Source: Trichomonas vaginalis G3
Lineage: Eukaryota > Parabasalia > Trichomonadida > Trichomonadidae
Direction: 5' to 3'
NCBI RefSeq assembly: GCF_026262505.1
Contig: NC_067205.1
Location: 27,110,556 to 27,174,555 of the forward strand
DNA length: 64,000 nt
Shown: positions 1 to 9,817 of the stretch, in pieces
Layout: every line of letters starts with the position of its first letter
Numbering within the stretch: position 1 is the stretch's first letter
Made by a program: the position numbers and the translations under genes
The notes under the pieces: generated by a model
What the model was told of the DNA's origin: nothing
The model's database searches: none
Seen by the model: only the letters and a program-made list of their open reading frames with translations

Positions 1-278
1 GATCTAATGTTATTAGTTTTTGAGATATGTTGAAATATGTAATATTTAGCTTCAATATCATTTATTATAGTGTGTCTTTGCTGTTTTTTTGATATTAGAT
101 ATCAATGACTCTTCTGGAAACGAAAAAATCATATAAATCATTAAATTCTAAACGTAAGCGGAACTCATTCAATTTATGATTAGAATCAAATTTTGTTTGG
201 AATTGAGATATTGGATATATTATAAAAGAATACATAATATTTTAAGTAAAAATTTGAAAAATATGAGCCTATTGGCGT
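1..278. other. AT-rich flank, no gene seen
   Basis: Simple AT-rich sequence at the left window edge. No convincing open frame, RNA gene or repeat family is visible before the GC-rich hairpin cluster begins. Confidence 0.5.
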
Positions 279-635
279 AATCTTCTGATCTTCCTGGAAG
301 AAGCGCCCAGACCAGTCAGAAGCGCTCCTTCCAGGGCCAGAAAGACTAGAAGGGGGCCCTGACCTTGAGAAAGGACCCCCTTCAAGGTCTTTCTGGGACA
401 ATTCGGTTCGCATTGCGAGTGTCTGCTGCTTCTTTTGACTAAAGCAGCAGACACTCGCAATTATATGTCGCGGCAAGTGCATCTGTAGTGTCGGAATGCA
501 CTTGCCGCGAACTTCGCGCAATCTTCTGATCTTCCTGGAAGAAGCGCCCAGACCAGTCAGAAGCGCTCCTTCCAGGGCCAGAAAGACTAGAAGGGGGCCC
601 TGACCTTGAGAAAGGACCCCCTTCAAGGTCTTTCT
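279..635. repeat. GC-rich hairpin cluster
   Basis: This island is much richer in G and C than its surroundings and consists almost wholly of inverted repeats. A 116-bp module (279-394) recurs directly at 520-635. Each module holds two imperfect stem-loops; in the first copy these are 293-306 with 322-335, and about 339-358 with 373-394. Between the modules lie two perfect stem-loops: 20-bp arms at 412-431 and 442-461, and 15-bp arms at 468-482 and 496-510. Both strands give open frames of 60-150 codons here, but these follow from the symmetry and look like no protein. I do not recognise the family. It could be a fold-back or MITE-like element or a structured non-coding RNA. Confidence 0.8.
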
Positions 636-639
636 CAAA

Positions 640-1053
640 GGAAAATTCAGAAAACTTCACAATTTTTGAATGTCACTTTTTCTGTATATAGAAATGGTAT
701 CATTTGTGTCTCTATTCATGTTCCTAGACTCTTTATCTCTTTAATCATTTTTCAAAACTTGATAATCAAGTTTAAAAATTCATTATTACTAATATAATAC
801 TCCCTATTTTTATTCAAAGATAATTTATTACTCAACAAATACTATCCAATCATGTTGAAAACTCTTTTTCTCTCTATTCATGTTGGAATACTCTTTATTA
901 TTGAACAAATACCTCCCAATCATGTTGAAGGACACTTTGATCAAAGACTATATATTTTTTTAAACTTATTCAAATACACTGTAGTACTTAATAAATAACT
1001 TATAAATGTTTTATCAAAGTTTTTTTATTAGTGTACAGAGATTTTAGAAAGAG
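640..1053. repeat. Degenerate repeats, AT-rich spacer
   Basis: No gene is seen. Around 826-940 a unit of roughly 70 bp is imperfectly repeated, built on phrases like CCAATCATGTTGAA and CTCTTTATTATT. It looks like a decayed relative of the ordered minisatellite that follows. Confidence 0.45.
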
Positions 1054-1372
1054 TATCAAAGACACTTTTATTCTCTAATCATTATCAAAGACTTTTTTAT
1101 TCTCTAATCATTACCAAAGAGACTTTTATTCTCTAATCATTATCAAAGACTTTTTTATTCTCTAATCATTATCAAAGACTTTTTTATTCTCTAATCATTA
1201 CCAAAGAGACTTTTATTCTCTAATCATTATCAAAGACTTTTTTATTCTTTAATCATTATCAAAGACACTTTTATTCTCTAATCATTATCAAAGACTTTTT
1301 TATTCTTTAATCATTATCAAAGACACTTTTATTCTCTCATCATTATCAAAGACACTTTTATTGTCTAATCAT
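1054..1372. repeat. 29-bp minisatellite, 11 copies
   Basis: Eleven head-to-tail 29-bp units fill 319 bp exactly. Each unit reads TATCAAAGA, a variable 2-4 bases, then TTTTATTCTCTAATCAT. Three variants (CAAAGACAC, CAAAGACTT and CCAAAGAGAC types) are interspersed. The units begin TATCAAAG and contain no long open frame. Confidence 0.9.
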
Positions 1373-1780
1373 TATGTATGAATGACATATTGATGAAATT
1401 TTGTATTCTGGTATCAAATAAAATGAGTTGACAACAATATCAATATGAAATTGAAATACCTTGAATTGCCTAGGAGCAATGGTTATATAAAATTAAAACA
1501 TAGTGAGGAAAGTTTGTATACTCATGAAGTCATCATGTTCTATTCATGATAACCAAAAATCATATATTTTCATATCAGTATATTCAAAATTAACATAATA
1601 AAAAGAACAATTAATAAGTTTTTTAAATTATTGTATCATCATTTCTGAGATGGGAGCGAGCAAGGCAAATACGATAAACTCGTTATTTCTAAAAACTACG
1701 AATTTTAAAAATATTCAATTGATATCATTTTAATTGTGCAATTTTAAATATATCCCTCATGGAATAATCTTAAATTTTTC
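1373..1780. other. Intergenic, upstream of kinase
   Basis: AT-rich spacer without a recognisable gene. Its right end merges into the promoter of the kinase gene. Confidence 0.5.
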
Positions 1781-1790
1781 TCATTTTTTC
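1781..1790 (+). promoter_or_regulatory. Initiator-like motif of kinase gene
   Basis: TCATTTTTTC lies 4 nt before the ATG at 1794. It fits the trichomonad initiator TCA-pyrimidine-T-A/T, which sits just before start codons. It also supports 1794 as the start rather than an in-frame TTG further upstream. Confidence 0.65.
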
Positions 1791-1793
1791 AAA

Positions 1794-3149
1794 ATGAATA
1801 ATGACATTAGGATTATTGCAAAGCTAGGCGAAGGCTCATTTGCCGAAGTTTACAAGGTTAAGAACCCAAAGACTCAGCAGGTCTTTGCTATAAAGCGCCT
1901 CAAAAAGAGATATCGTACAATCGAAGAAGTAAATAAATTACCCGAAGTTCAATATCTTAAAGCTCTTCAAGGTCATCCGAACATTATTAAACTATATGAA
2001 GTTATTTACAACAGCCAAGATGGATATGTCGCTTTACTTTTCGAATTAATGGATGTAAATTTATATGAATTTGTTAGAGACAACCAAAAGCCATGTGATG
2101 AAAAGACAACTCTTCTTTTGATATATCAACTTCTTAAAGCCTTAGATTATATGCATGAAAAAAATCTTTTCCATCGTGATGTCAAACCAGAGAACTGCAT
2201 GGTAAACAAAGCAACATTAGAACTAAAGCTCTGCGACTTCGGCTCTACACGTGCAGTATCAAATTCTGGACCATATACAGAATATGTCAGCACAAGATGG
2301 TATCGTGCTCCAGAATGCATTTTAACAAGTGGCTCATATGGCAGAGAAGTTGATATTTGGGCCGTAGGCTGTATGCTTTATGAATTATTGACAACAAGAC
2401 CTCTTTTCCCAGGCAAGCACGAAATTGATCAAATTTCACGTATTCACAATATTGTAGGTACTCCATCTATTGCATTACTTAATCAATTCCGTAAAAATCC
2501 AAACACTCAAATCTCATTTTCATTTCCACAAAGAACTCCTCAAGACCTACATAAGATAATTCCAATGGCCTCCCCAGAAACAGTCGATCTTATGGGAAAG
2601 ATGTTGATTTATAACCCAGCAGACAGAATTACAGCTCATGATGCTTTATTGCATCCAGCTTTCGAGCAATTGCGTGCAGCAGAAGTCAAATGGCAGGCAG
2701 CTGGATGCCGTGTCCCGTTTGCAGTCTTCTACGAGCAAATGAAAAATGCTCCGATTCCAAAAGCTCAACCTATCGGGCCTTACATACTCGATACAGGTGT
2801 TTCTAAGTCTAATGATGCTGGTCCGATGGTTATTAAGAATCAAACATTACTTCCTCCGCTTCCAAAACAACAAAATCACCATCACCCTATTGTTATACAG
2901 CCAATGCATCAATCATACCCTGCTAAGCCTGCTGGAAAATTTAATTCTTACGAGGCAAGAAAAAGAGCCGCTCAAAGAATTAAAGAATATAACCAGAAGA
3001 AGCTTTTGAATCAGCACAAGGAGAAGAAACTACCACTTCCAACATTCCAATTTGGTGCTCCGAATGTTTATAATAGCACTTCTTTCCAAAATCCAAAGCC
3101 TGAGTTGATTCAGCCTCGGCTTCCGAAAATTCAACCGTATTTCCACTAA
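1794..3149 (+). CDS. MOK/MAK/RCK-type protein kinase
   Basis: A 451-residue serine/threonine kinase. The catalytic domain fills about residues 5-300: glycine loop GEGSFAEV (12-19), lysine K34 in FAIK, catalytic HRD (127-129) with VKPEN, DFG (148-150), activation-loop TEY (162-164) followed by STRWYRAPE. The TEY-STRWYRAPE combination and CMGC-type layout point to the MOK/ICK/MAK group, which in other eukaryotes acts on cilia and flagella; trichomonads have several flagella. The ~150-residue tail is basic and low in complexity, rich in Pro, Gln and His. The start is set by the initiator motif. The substrate cannot be told from the sequence. Confidence 0.93.
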   Translation: MNNDIRIIAKLGEGSFAEVYKVKNPKTQQVFAIKRLKKRYRTIEEVNKLPEVQYLKALQGHPNIIKLYEVIYNSQDGYVALLFELMDVNLYEFVRDNQKPCDEKTTLLLIYQLLKALDYMHEKNLFHRDVKPENCMVNKATLELKLCDFGSTRAVSNSGPYTEYVSTRWYRAPECILTSGSYGREVDIWAVGCMLYELLTTRPLFPGKHEIDQISRIHNIVGTPSIALLNQFRKNPNTQISFSFPQRTPQDLHKIIPMASPETVDLMGKMLIYNPADRITAHDALLHPAFEQLRAAEVKWQAAGCRVPFAVFYEQMKNAPIPKAQPIGPYILDTGVSKSNDAGPMVIKNQTLLPPLPKQQNHHHPIVIQPMHQSYPAKPAGKFNSYEARKRAAQRIKEYNQKKLLNQHKEKKLPLPTFQFGAPNVYNSTSFQNPKPELIQPRLPKIQPYFH

Positions 3150-3728
3150 TTTTTATGATTCCATGAAATTTTTGTTTGAAACTTTATTAAGTTGTTTTGT
3201 GTTTGTTTGATTTAAATTTTTTATTTTATTCGAACTTTTTTTAACAACGGTTTCATCCATTTATTATCAGTAGAGGTAGTAACATTCTTGAGTGTTAAAT
3301 TTTCTCTCTATGAAATGTCAATAAAAAAAATCATAACTTATCATCATGTAAATAAAAGCATAAATCAAACAAAATTCTTATCTATGTACCGAGTAATTTT
3401 ATTGTAATATGAATTCATTTCAAATTCAACAAAATAACATTGAGTTCAAGAATAACTCAATTAAAAGCATCAAAATACATATTAATATAATTTTATGTAA
3501 TAAATATAACTATATCATTGGTAAAAAATCATATATGCCATTGAATTTCGGATAAAAGATTGTTGATTATAAGAAATCAACATGAACCACAATTATGATA
3601 ATGCGTCATTTCTGAGGTAGGCTTCATTTAATGTTACGCTAAAGAAAAAGCCACCTGTATATTTTTTATGAATTTGAAAAAAAATTAAAAGTCATATTTT
3701 GATGGATAATAAAAATACATACAATAGT
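3150..3728. other. Intergenic between convergent genes
   Basis: AT-rich spacer between the kinase stop and the stop of the oppositely oriented surface-protein gene. It should contain both 3' ends. No gene or clear repeat is seen. Confidence 0.5.
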
Positions 3729-5114
3729 TTATATATGAAAAACATCATTAGATGTGTCTGATATTGAGTAAGATAAATCAATCCAACTTTCGAAAGAAAA
3801 ATCATCGTTATCATCACCTTCAACATCAACACCATTTACAATATCTTTAACCAACTTAGCTGATCTAACCGCATTGAAAACTGAAAGTGAAATTCCAGCA
3901 ATTGCAATGATTGTTGCCGAAGAGATCGAGATTACCACGACTTCTTTTGGTGGTGGTGTCTTAACATAATTTGTCTGTATTGGCGGATGTGAATCGAAAA
4001 TCTGTGGTATATCGTTACCTCTTATTAAAACGTTTGGTGGATCGTCATATTCTCCATCCCACGTGGCATCCGGTGTTGGCGAATATGTGTCAGGCGATTT
4101 TTGGGGATTATTTGGTGTTTCTGGAATTGGAGTCTCTGGATTAGGAGTTGCTGGAGTATGTGTTGCTGGAGTTGGTGTAGCTGGAGTTGGAGTTGCTGGA
4201 GTTGGAGTGGCTGGTGTTGGAGTGGCTGGAGTTGGAGTTGCTGGAGTTGGTGTAGCCGGTGTTGGAGTAGCCGGTGTTGGGGTTGCTGGAGTTGGAGTAG
4301 CTGGAGTGGGAGTTGCTGGAGTTGGAGTGGCGGGTGTTGGAGTTGCTGGAGAAGGAGTTGGAACTTCGGTAGGAGTATTTTCTGGTTCTGGTGGAGTAGG
4401 ATTGATATTGGTTGAGCCAAATCCTTCGTATCGTCCACCACCTTGTACATTGGTAATTGTAACACGAAGTTCATCACCCGATGCGCATTGAAATTTTAGT
4501 ATGATCGGTTTTGCATCAACTGTTAGTGTGTATGCTTGATTTTGACTAATAGTCGTTGGATCTTGATCGTCAAATCCTTCAAGAGCAGTGAAATCTGCCC
4601 AATCTGAAATTGAACTAGTAAAAGAAATAGTGGCCTTTCTTTGGAGGAAAAAAACGCATAGGGTATCACTATTTGGAGTGTAACCTGCTTTGGTCATAGA
4701 ATCGGTGAGATCAAACGTACCTTCCTTATTTGTTACAAAAGATCATGCGCGACAATAGGTCATTGCGTAGCCTGCACGAGCTGAAATTGTTTTTGAAGTA
4801 GATGGCTTTACCAGGACGTATAAAGATTGAACGGGTGTTGGTGTTACAAAAATCCTATCTAAATCTTGAGAAGTACCTGTGGTAAGATCTGAAGAATCCC
4901 AACTCGAAGGTGCTGATGAAGGATTAATAGCGTATTTTATCTGATCTGTCCGTGTTAAATCATAGACTGTTAAATATGAATAAGAATATGTCTTCCCCTG
5001 AATAGAAAACATGCAAGGATTACTTTCTGAGCATGAGGCCTGTATAATTGCATCTTGTTGTCGCATAGGGGCATTAACTAAGCTTGAAATAGGACGAAAA
5101 AGTAAGAAAAGCAT
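3729..5114 (-). pseudogene. PATPTP-repeat surface protein with in-frame stop
   Basis: One continuous reading frame of about 461 residues, interrupted by a single TGA codon at 4743-4745 (codon 124). The N-terminus MLFLLFRPISSLVNA is a plausible signal peptide. A lumenal Cys-containing region follows, then a stalk of about 14 ATPTP units (4144-4357), then a hydrophobic segment VVVISISSATIIAIAGISL that should be a single membrane anchor, then an acidic cytoplasmic tail. The layout is that of a single-pass surface protein with a mucin-like stalk, probably O-glycosylated. I know no named family. Because the frame is otherwise clean on both sides of the stop, this may be a very young pseudogene, a polymorphic allele or a base-calling error. 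Confidence 0.7.
4144..4357. repeat. 15-bp coding minisatellite (ATPTP)
   Basis: About 14 tandem 15-bp units encode ATPTP on the minus strand. Third-position variation between units shows they are not brand new. The repeat lies in the stalk of the surface-protein gene and is likely to vary in length between strains. Confidence 0.85.
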
Positions 5115-5996
5115 TTACTGAATTGAAAATCTTAAGAAAAAATTGTTGCCCTTTTTATTGATAAACCAAAATTGGAAATATTTGTCTGGTAGATTATTCT
5201 TAGTTATGTTTGTAACATAAAAGTAAAAAGCCTGCGCGAACTTTTGAAAGAAATTGAGAGGCATTCAATAAAATGAATCCATTACCGATACTTATTTTAT
5301 CTAAACATTTTAAGACTATTTATAGCGAATTGATATAAACATTTTATATTTTGAATGAGTAACTGTATTTTTCAATATAATTTCTGTTGGATTATAAAAG
5401 AACTTGATGGATAACTTTAAAGCGAAAAAATAATATGTCTGATTGGTTCTAATAATACAATAGAAAAGACTTTTAATGAAAATAAACAGAAATTTTGAGT
5501 TCAGATCGGTTATAAACAAAATTGAATTGCTTTGAGGAACGACAAACACGACTTACTTTTTGGGTGATTATGATTTTAATAGATAGTCGAATTCAATTAG
5601 ATAATGGGTTCTTTATATCAAAAATTCAAATATTTGTCCGAGGAAATGTCCGATTATTTCGAAATGTAGCGCAAAATAAATATTTTGGATTCCAAATTCA
5701 AATACAAGATTAACACACTTTAATATTTTCATTTTGAACTCGTAATTTAAATTTTGAATATTAATTTTAATTTTGATATCAATTCATAATATTGAACTTC
5801 AGATTCTTAACTCAAACAGATGAAATTTATCAAAAAGCAAAATAAATAAATTATAATAATATTAAAACTAACTCTAAAAATTATTTGATTCAAAGGAGTA
5901 TATAGTATTATGCTATGGATTCTAGGTGTAAAAAAAGAAAAAAAATTATTAATATTGTTGACACATACAAGAATCAACAACGAGATCGTAAAGCCT
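5115..5996. other. Intergenic, no gene seen
   Basis: About 880 bp of AT-rich spacer. Phrases like ATTTTGAATATT and TTTTAATTTTGAT recur near 5740-5790. Short open frames on both strands look random. Confidence 0.5.
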
Positions 5997-6317
5997 TTAC
6001 TCGTTGGAGACACGATATGGACGAAGCTCATATGTATCTTTTCCAGAAGCAATTACATGGAAACGGCTGCGGATGTCCTTCTTTGCAAGGAACTTGCGAG
6101 CGTAATAGCGGACAGCGCGCTTAGAATACTTAACAGAAGCGTTGACGACAATCTTGTTGGCGCCAGCGTCAGCTTCGATTGTGACCTTGTTTGCGAGGTT
6201 CTTTCTAAGGTTGTCGACCTTCATGTGGGACTGAAGGTATTCAACAAACTCTTGAAGCTGGAAGAACTTATCAGCAACAGGGGCAGAGCAATCGACGTAG
6301 AAAACAGAAGAAGCCAT
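5997..6317 (-). CDS. Ribosomal protein eL22
   Basis: A 106-residue protein of the eukaryotic large ribosomal subunit. It matches the eL22 family over its whole length: N-terminal VFYVDCSAPVADKFF, central FVEYLQSHMKVDN and KVTIEADAGANKIVVNA, and the C-terminal SKRAVRYYARKFLAKKD and RSRFHVIA. Length is normal for the family. GC-richer codons than the neighbours fit a highly expressed gene. A TCACTTTC initiator candidate lies about 35-42 bp upstream. Confidence 0.95.
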   Translation of the reverse strand: MASSVFYVDCSAPVADKFFQLQEFVEYLQSHMKVDNLRKNLANKVTIEADAGANKIVVNASVKYSKRAVRYYARKFLAKKDIRSRFHVIASGKDTYELRPYRVSNE

Positions 6318-6351
6318 AGAAGAAAGTGTCGGGCCAAGACGATAAAAAATT

Positions 6352-6359
6352 GAAAGTGA
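6352..6359 (-). promoter_or_regulatory. Initiator-like motif of eL22 gene
   Basis: TCACTTTC on the minus strand, about 35 bp before the eL22 ATG, fits the trichomonad initiator consensus. The spacing is longer than usual. Confidence 0.4.
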
Positions 6360-6703
6360 TGTGACTAATTTATTAAATTATTTGAAGAAATATACGGTGT
6401 GCTTTATGCTCATTATATCTTATCAGTAAATGTCCACTTAATGAAACAATTACTCTATTTTTTGCTTTATCATGATGATTGCAACTCATGGCAAATGTAA
6501 TATGTGGGCTATTTCCATTAATAGCCTTTATAGTTGTTTCATGATTGAAGCATTTTGTGTATGAATCACATTCTATTTCCTCACATAATTACTATGATAG
6601 ATCAGAGAGCAAATTCAACGTTAAATAAAACTAAGTTTTCTTTCATCAAATATGTTAGAAATCATATGAGACTTGCTGGAAAATTTGCCAACAATTTAAA
6701 TTG
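6360..6703. other. Divergent promoter region
   Basis: Spacer between the divergent eL22 and RRM genes. It is AT-rich. Apart from the initiator motifs at its two edges no gene or repeat is seen. Confidence 0.5.
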
Positions 6704-6713
6704 TCATTTTTAA
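6704..6713 (+). promoter_or_regulatory. Initiator-like motif of RRM gene
   Basis: TCATTTTTAA lies 26 nt upstream of the ATG at 6740, matching the trichomonad initiator. Confidence 0.5.
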
Positions 6714-6739
6714 TTCTAAATTTTTTTGATGTTTTTATT

Positions 6740-7579
6740 ATGACAAATGTAAATGTAAAAGAAATGACCGAACAAGAAAGAAAAGACTTTTATTTCTGGC
6801 AAGGTAGAATTGTTTTTCTTTCTGGATTTCCACTTAAATACTCAGCATCAGATATTCTATTGATTGCAAGTCAATTTGGCCGCTGTTTTAGAGTAGATTT
6901 AGTAAAAGATGATAACAAAAATCTTAGAGGATTCGGTTTTATAGAATATGAGACAAAAGAAGCGGCTCAAAATGCATGCGAGCAACTTGACACAGCAACC
7001 CTGTCCAATAGGCAACTTCGATGCGAAATTGCAGATTTTCCACCAAATGATTTAATTGATATATATAAAAGATCTGCAATTTTACGTGAAAAAATTGATC
7101 TGGGTTTAATCAAAAACTTTCATAAATCAAAGCACTCAAAATCAAAATACTCTGATAGCTCATCTTATAGCTATGATTATTCTGATTATAGCGATTATTC
7201 ATCCAGCGAAGAATCTTATTATTCGGATTATAGTGCCAGTAGTGAATCAAGTTATAGCTACGACTATTCCCCATCGTATTATTCCTCAAGGAACAGTCTA
7301 AAGTCAGAATATTCATCAGATGAAATTGAAAACCAAGAAAAATCAGAGAAATCAGACCCAAGCGAAACAGAAGACGATAAATCAAAGACACAAAACTCAA
7401 ATACATCTCAGCACAATCAAGTTGAAAGCTCCACTTCAAAAATACCAAAGAATAATAAAAAAGGCAGCAGAAATCATTCAAGAAATTATTCTGATAATAA
7501 TGATTCGACTAATTACAGCCAAAGTTATTCTTATTACTCAGATTATTCTTGTTATACCTATTCAAGTGAAACCAATTGA
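6740..7579 (+). CDS. RRM protein with Ser/Tyr-rich tail
   Basis: A 279-residue protein. Residues ~20-100 form one RNA-recognition motif: RIVFLSGFPL (RNP2-like) and NLRGFGFIEYET (RNP1-like). The rest is a low-complexity tail dominated by S, Y and D (SYSYDYSDYSDYSS style), with an acidic and Asn-rich middle. Such tails resemble SR-like or prion-like regions of splicing and mRNP proteins, so a role in pre-mRNA or mRNP assembly is the best guess. The true start is the ATG at 6740; the frame is open further upstream but only from a TTG. Confidence 0.85.
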   Translation: MTNVNVKEMTEQERKDFYFWQGRIVFLSGFPLKYSASDILLIASQFGRCFRVDLVKDDNKNLRGFGFIEYETKEAAQNACEQLDTATLSNRQLRCEIADFPPNDLIDIYKRSAILREKIDLGLIKNFHKSKHSKSKYSDSSSYSYDYSDYSDYSSSEESYYSDYSASSESSYSYDYSPSYYSSRNSLKSEYSSDEIENQEKSEKSDPSETEDDKSKTQNSNTSQHNQVESSTSKIPKNNKKGSRNHSRNYSDNNDSTNYSQSYSYYSDYSCYTYSSETN

Positions 7580-8492
7580 CCATATTAATGAAGTAATGAT
7601 GCGGTCCTATGTGCTTGCTCTAAATAAGGAAATACTGTTATAATTTCCTCTAAATATAATTTTTTGTTTGTTTATTTAATATTTAAATACTATATATATT
7701 TATCAAAGAAATGTTTGATTTCAGAAACATGGTTATGAGTTTGTAGAAAAAAAAAATCTCTGGATTAATCTTGTCAATTAGTCATTCATGGGAGGAATAG
7801 TTAATAACTCTTTCTGTGAACCTAAGCTATATGCTTGAATAATGCTACAAATTTTGAAATTTCAGATTGAATGAACTAATAAAAAGTTAAAAATCGAAAT
7901 CGTAGTGAATAATATTATTGGCTGTACAAGAGTTTCATCATTGAAGAATATATGATTTGAATTAAACCAAAATTGCTAAACAATAAAATTTCAAATTGAA
8001 AAATTTATAGCATGATTATATTAAATCGATTAATTATCTAAAATGATTTGATTTTATTGATTTACTTTTTGAAAAAATGCACTAAAACTTCGAAATTTTC
8101 TCCAAAAATATTTTAAAAATAAAAAAATGAAATTCAATTTCAACTAAGTTTGCCAGCTGTGATCCCTAAATAAAAAACTCTTTTACTAAATCATATAGAT
8201 TGTGATTTTTATTTTGCTTTTCCATGATTTTTATGATTATGATCACAATTTTCACAAGTATTCAATTTATCAGAACTATTCAAAAATTGATAATGGGCAG
8301 GTAAGACTATTATAATATATATGATATATCCATAGAATTTATTGATGTGGTTTTAAAAACCGTATTTTCTCACAATTTTGAAGGCAGAGATGATTTGTCG
8401 TTGATAATCGATGATCCAGCATTATATTTATATATAGAATATATATTACACAAAATTACGATCTGAAGGATGTTAGGAAAACGGTTTTAACT
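7580..8492. other. Intergenic, no gene seen
   Basis: About 900 bp of AT-rich spacer separating the RRM gene from the protease gene. No RNA gene or repeat was recognised. Confidence 0.5.
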
Positions 8493-8501
8493 TCATTTTT
8501 T
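8493..8501 (+). promoter_or_regulatory. Initiator-like motif of protease gene
   Basis: TCATTTTTT ends 2 nt before the ATG at 8504. The spacing is very short, as is common in trichomonad genes, and it fixes the start. Confidence 0.65.
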
Positions 8502-8503
8502 AA

Positions 8504-9448
8504 ATGTTTGCTTTCTTGCTTTCTGGCGCTACAAGCAACGTCCTCAAGCATGAGGAGAAGGCCTTCCTTGCCTACATGCGTGAGACAGGCAACTTCTTCA
8601 CAGGCGATGAGTACCATTTCCGCCTTGGCATCTACCTTGCCAACAAGCGTCTTGTTCAGGAACACAACGCTGCTAACAAGGGCTTCAAGCTTGGACTCAA
8701 CAAGCTCGCTCACCTTACACAGTCCGAATACAGATCTCTTCTTGGTGCTAAGAGACTCGGACAGAAGTCTGGCAACTTCTTCAAGTGCGATGCTCCAGCC
8801 AACGACGCTGTCGACTGGCGTGACAAGGGCATTGTCAACAAGATCAAGGATCAGGGTCAGTGCGGCTCCTGCTGGGCTTTCTCTGCCATCCAGGCCTCCG
8901 AATCCCGCTATGCTCAGGCTAACAAGCAGCTCCTCGATCTCGCCGAACAGAACATCGTTGATTGCGTTACATCCTGCTATGGCTGCAACGGTGGCTGGCC
9001 ATCCAAGGCTATCGACTACGTTGTCAAGCACCAGGCTGGCAAGTTCATGCTCACAGCTGACTACCCATACACAGCTCGCGATGGCACATGCAAGTTCCAT
9101 GCTTCCAAGTCTGTCGGTTTAACAAAGGGCTACGATGAGGTTAAGGACACAGAGGCTGAACTCGCTAAGGCTGCTTCCAAGGGTGTTGTCTCCGTCTGCA
9201 TCGATGCTTCCCACTACTCCTTCCAGCTTTACACATCTGGCATCTATGATGAACCATCCTGCTCTGCCTGGAACCTCGATCACGCTGTCGGCCTTGTTGG
9301 CTACGGCACAGAGGGCTCAAAGAACTACTGGATCGTCCGCAACTCCTGGGGCACATCTTGGGGTGAGCAGGGCTACATCCGCATGATCAAGGACAAGTCC
9401 AACCAGTGCGGCATTGCTTCTGAAGCTATCCTTCCAAAGGCTCTCTAA
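8504..9448 (+). CDS. Papain-family (cathepsin L-like) cysteine protease
   Basis: A complete 314-residue clan CA family C1 protease. The N-terminus MFAFLLSGATS is a short hydrophobic leader. An I29-type propeptide (about residues 15-85) carries the ERFNIN-like helix. The mature enzyme begins near AVDWRDKG (102-109). Catalytic residues are visible: Q117 in DQGQCGSCW, C123, H260 in LDHAVG and N280 in RNSWGTSWG. The CNGGWP segment is typical of the group. Trichomonads secrete or store such proteases for nutrition and host damage. Codon use is strongly biased to C- and G-ending codons, unlike the neighbours, which fits high expression. Confidence 0.97.
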   Translation: MFAFLLSGATSNVLKHEEKAFLAYMRETGNFFTGDEYHFRLGIYLANKRLVQEHNAANKGFKLGLNKLAHLTQSEYRSLLGAKRLGQKSGNFFKCDAPANDAVDWRDKGIVNKIKDQGQCGSCWAFSAIQASESRYAQANKQLLDLAEQNIVDCVTSCYGCNGGWPSKAIDYVVKHQAGKFMLTADYPYTARDGTCKFHASKSVGLTKGYDEVKDTEAELAKAASKGVVSVCIDASHYSFQLYTSGIYDEPSCSAWNLDHAVGLVGYGTEGSKNYWIVRNSWGTSWGEQGYIRMIKDKSNQCGIASEAILPKAL

Positions 9449-9817
9449 ATTGCGATAAAAATTGTACGATGAAGTACTTTGATATAAAATAGTTTTGGGA
9501 AACGCGATTTAATTCCTTGATTTTTTTAACTTTTTTTCATAATTTTTATTAATTTCAATGTAATTACAATGAAATCTCAATTAATCATATCAACATTTTA
9601 TGTTTTTCAATCAATACGTCCTATTCTAGTTGCTTGTAAGTAATTACTTAAACATTTCTACCAAATTGATAAATTATAAAGTTATTTGATGATGAACTCA
9701 GAGTAAATTAGAAAAGTCTTGGATGATAAATGATATATATCATTAGATTTCTTTGATTTTGACTTAGAAAAATGAAATTAGATTTTATACTTAAGCACTG
9801 ATTAGTATTTATTTTAT
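9449..9817. other. Intergenic between convergent genes
   Basis: AT-rich spacer carrying the 3' ends of the protease gene and of the oppositely oriented PreA-like gene. Nothing else is seen. Confidence 0.5.

Noticed and set aside
186-660. Open frames of 60-150 codons on both strands across the hairpin cluster
   Set aside because: They mirror each other because of the inverted repeats, restart with the same words, and lack protein-like composition or an initiator.
1734-1793. Upstream extension of the kinase frame to a TTG
   Set aside because: Non-ATG start; the extension contains the initiator motif and is low-complexity. The ATG at 1794 was used.
4063-4491. 142-codon plus-strand frame rich in Val, Gly and Ala
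   Set aside because: It is the antisense shadow of the ATPTP repeat of the surface-protein gene.
8456-9100. 214-codon minus-strand frame opposite the protease gene
   Set aside because: Shadow caused by strong codon bias of the protease; the plus strand has all catalytic motifs.
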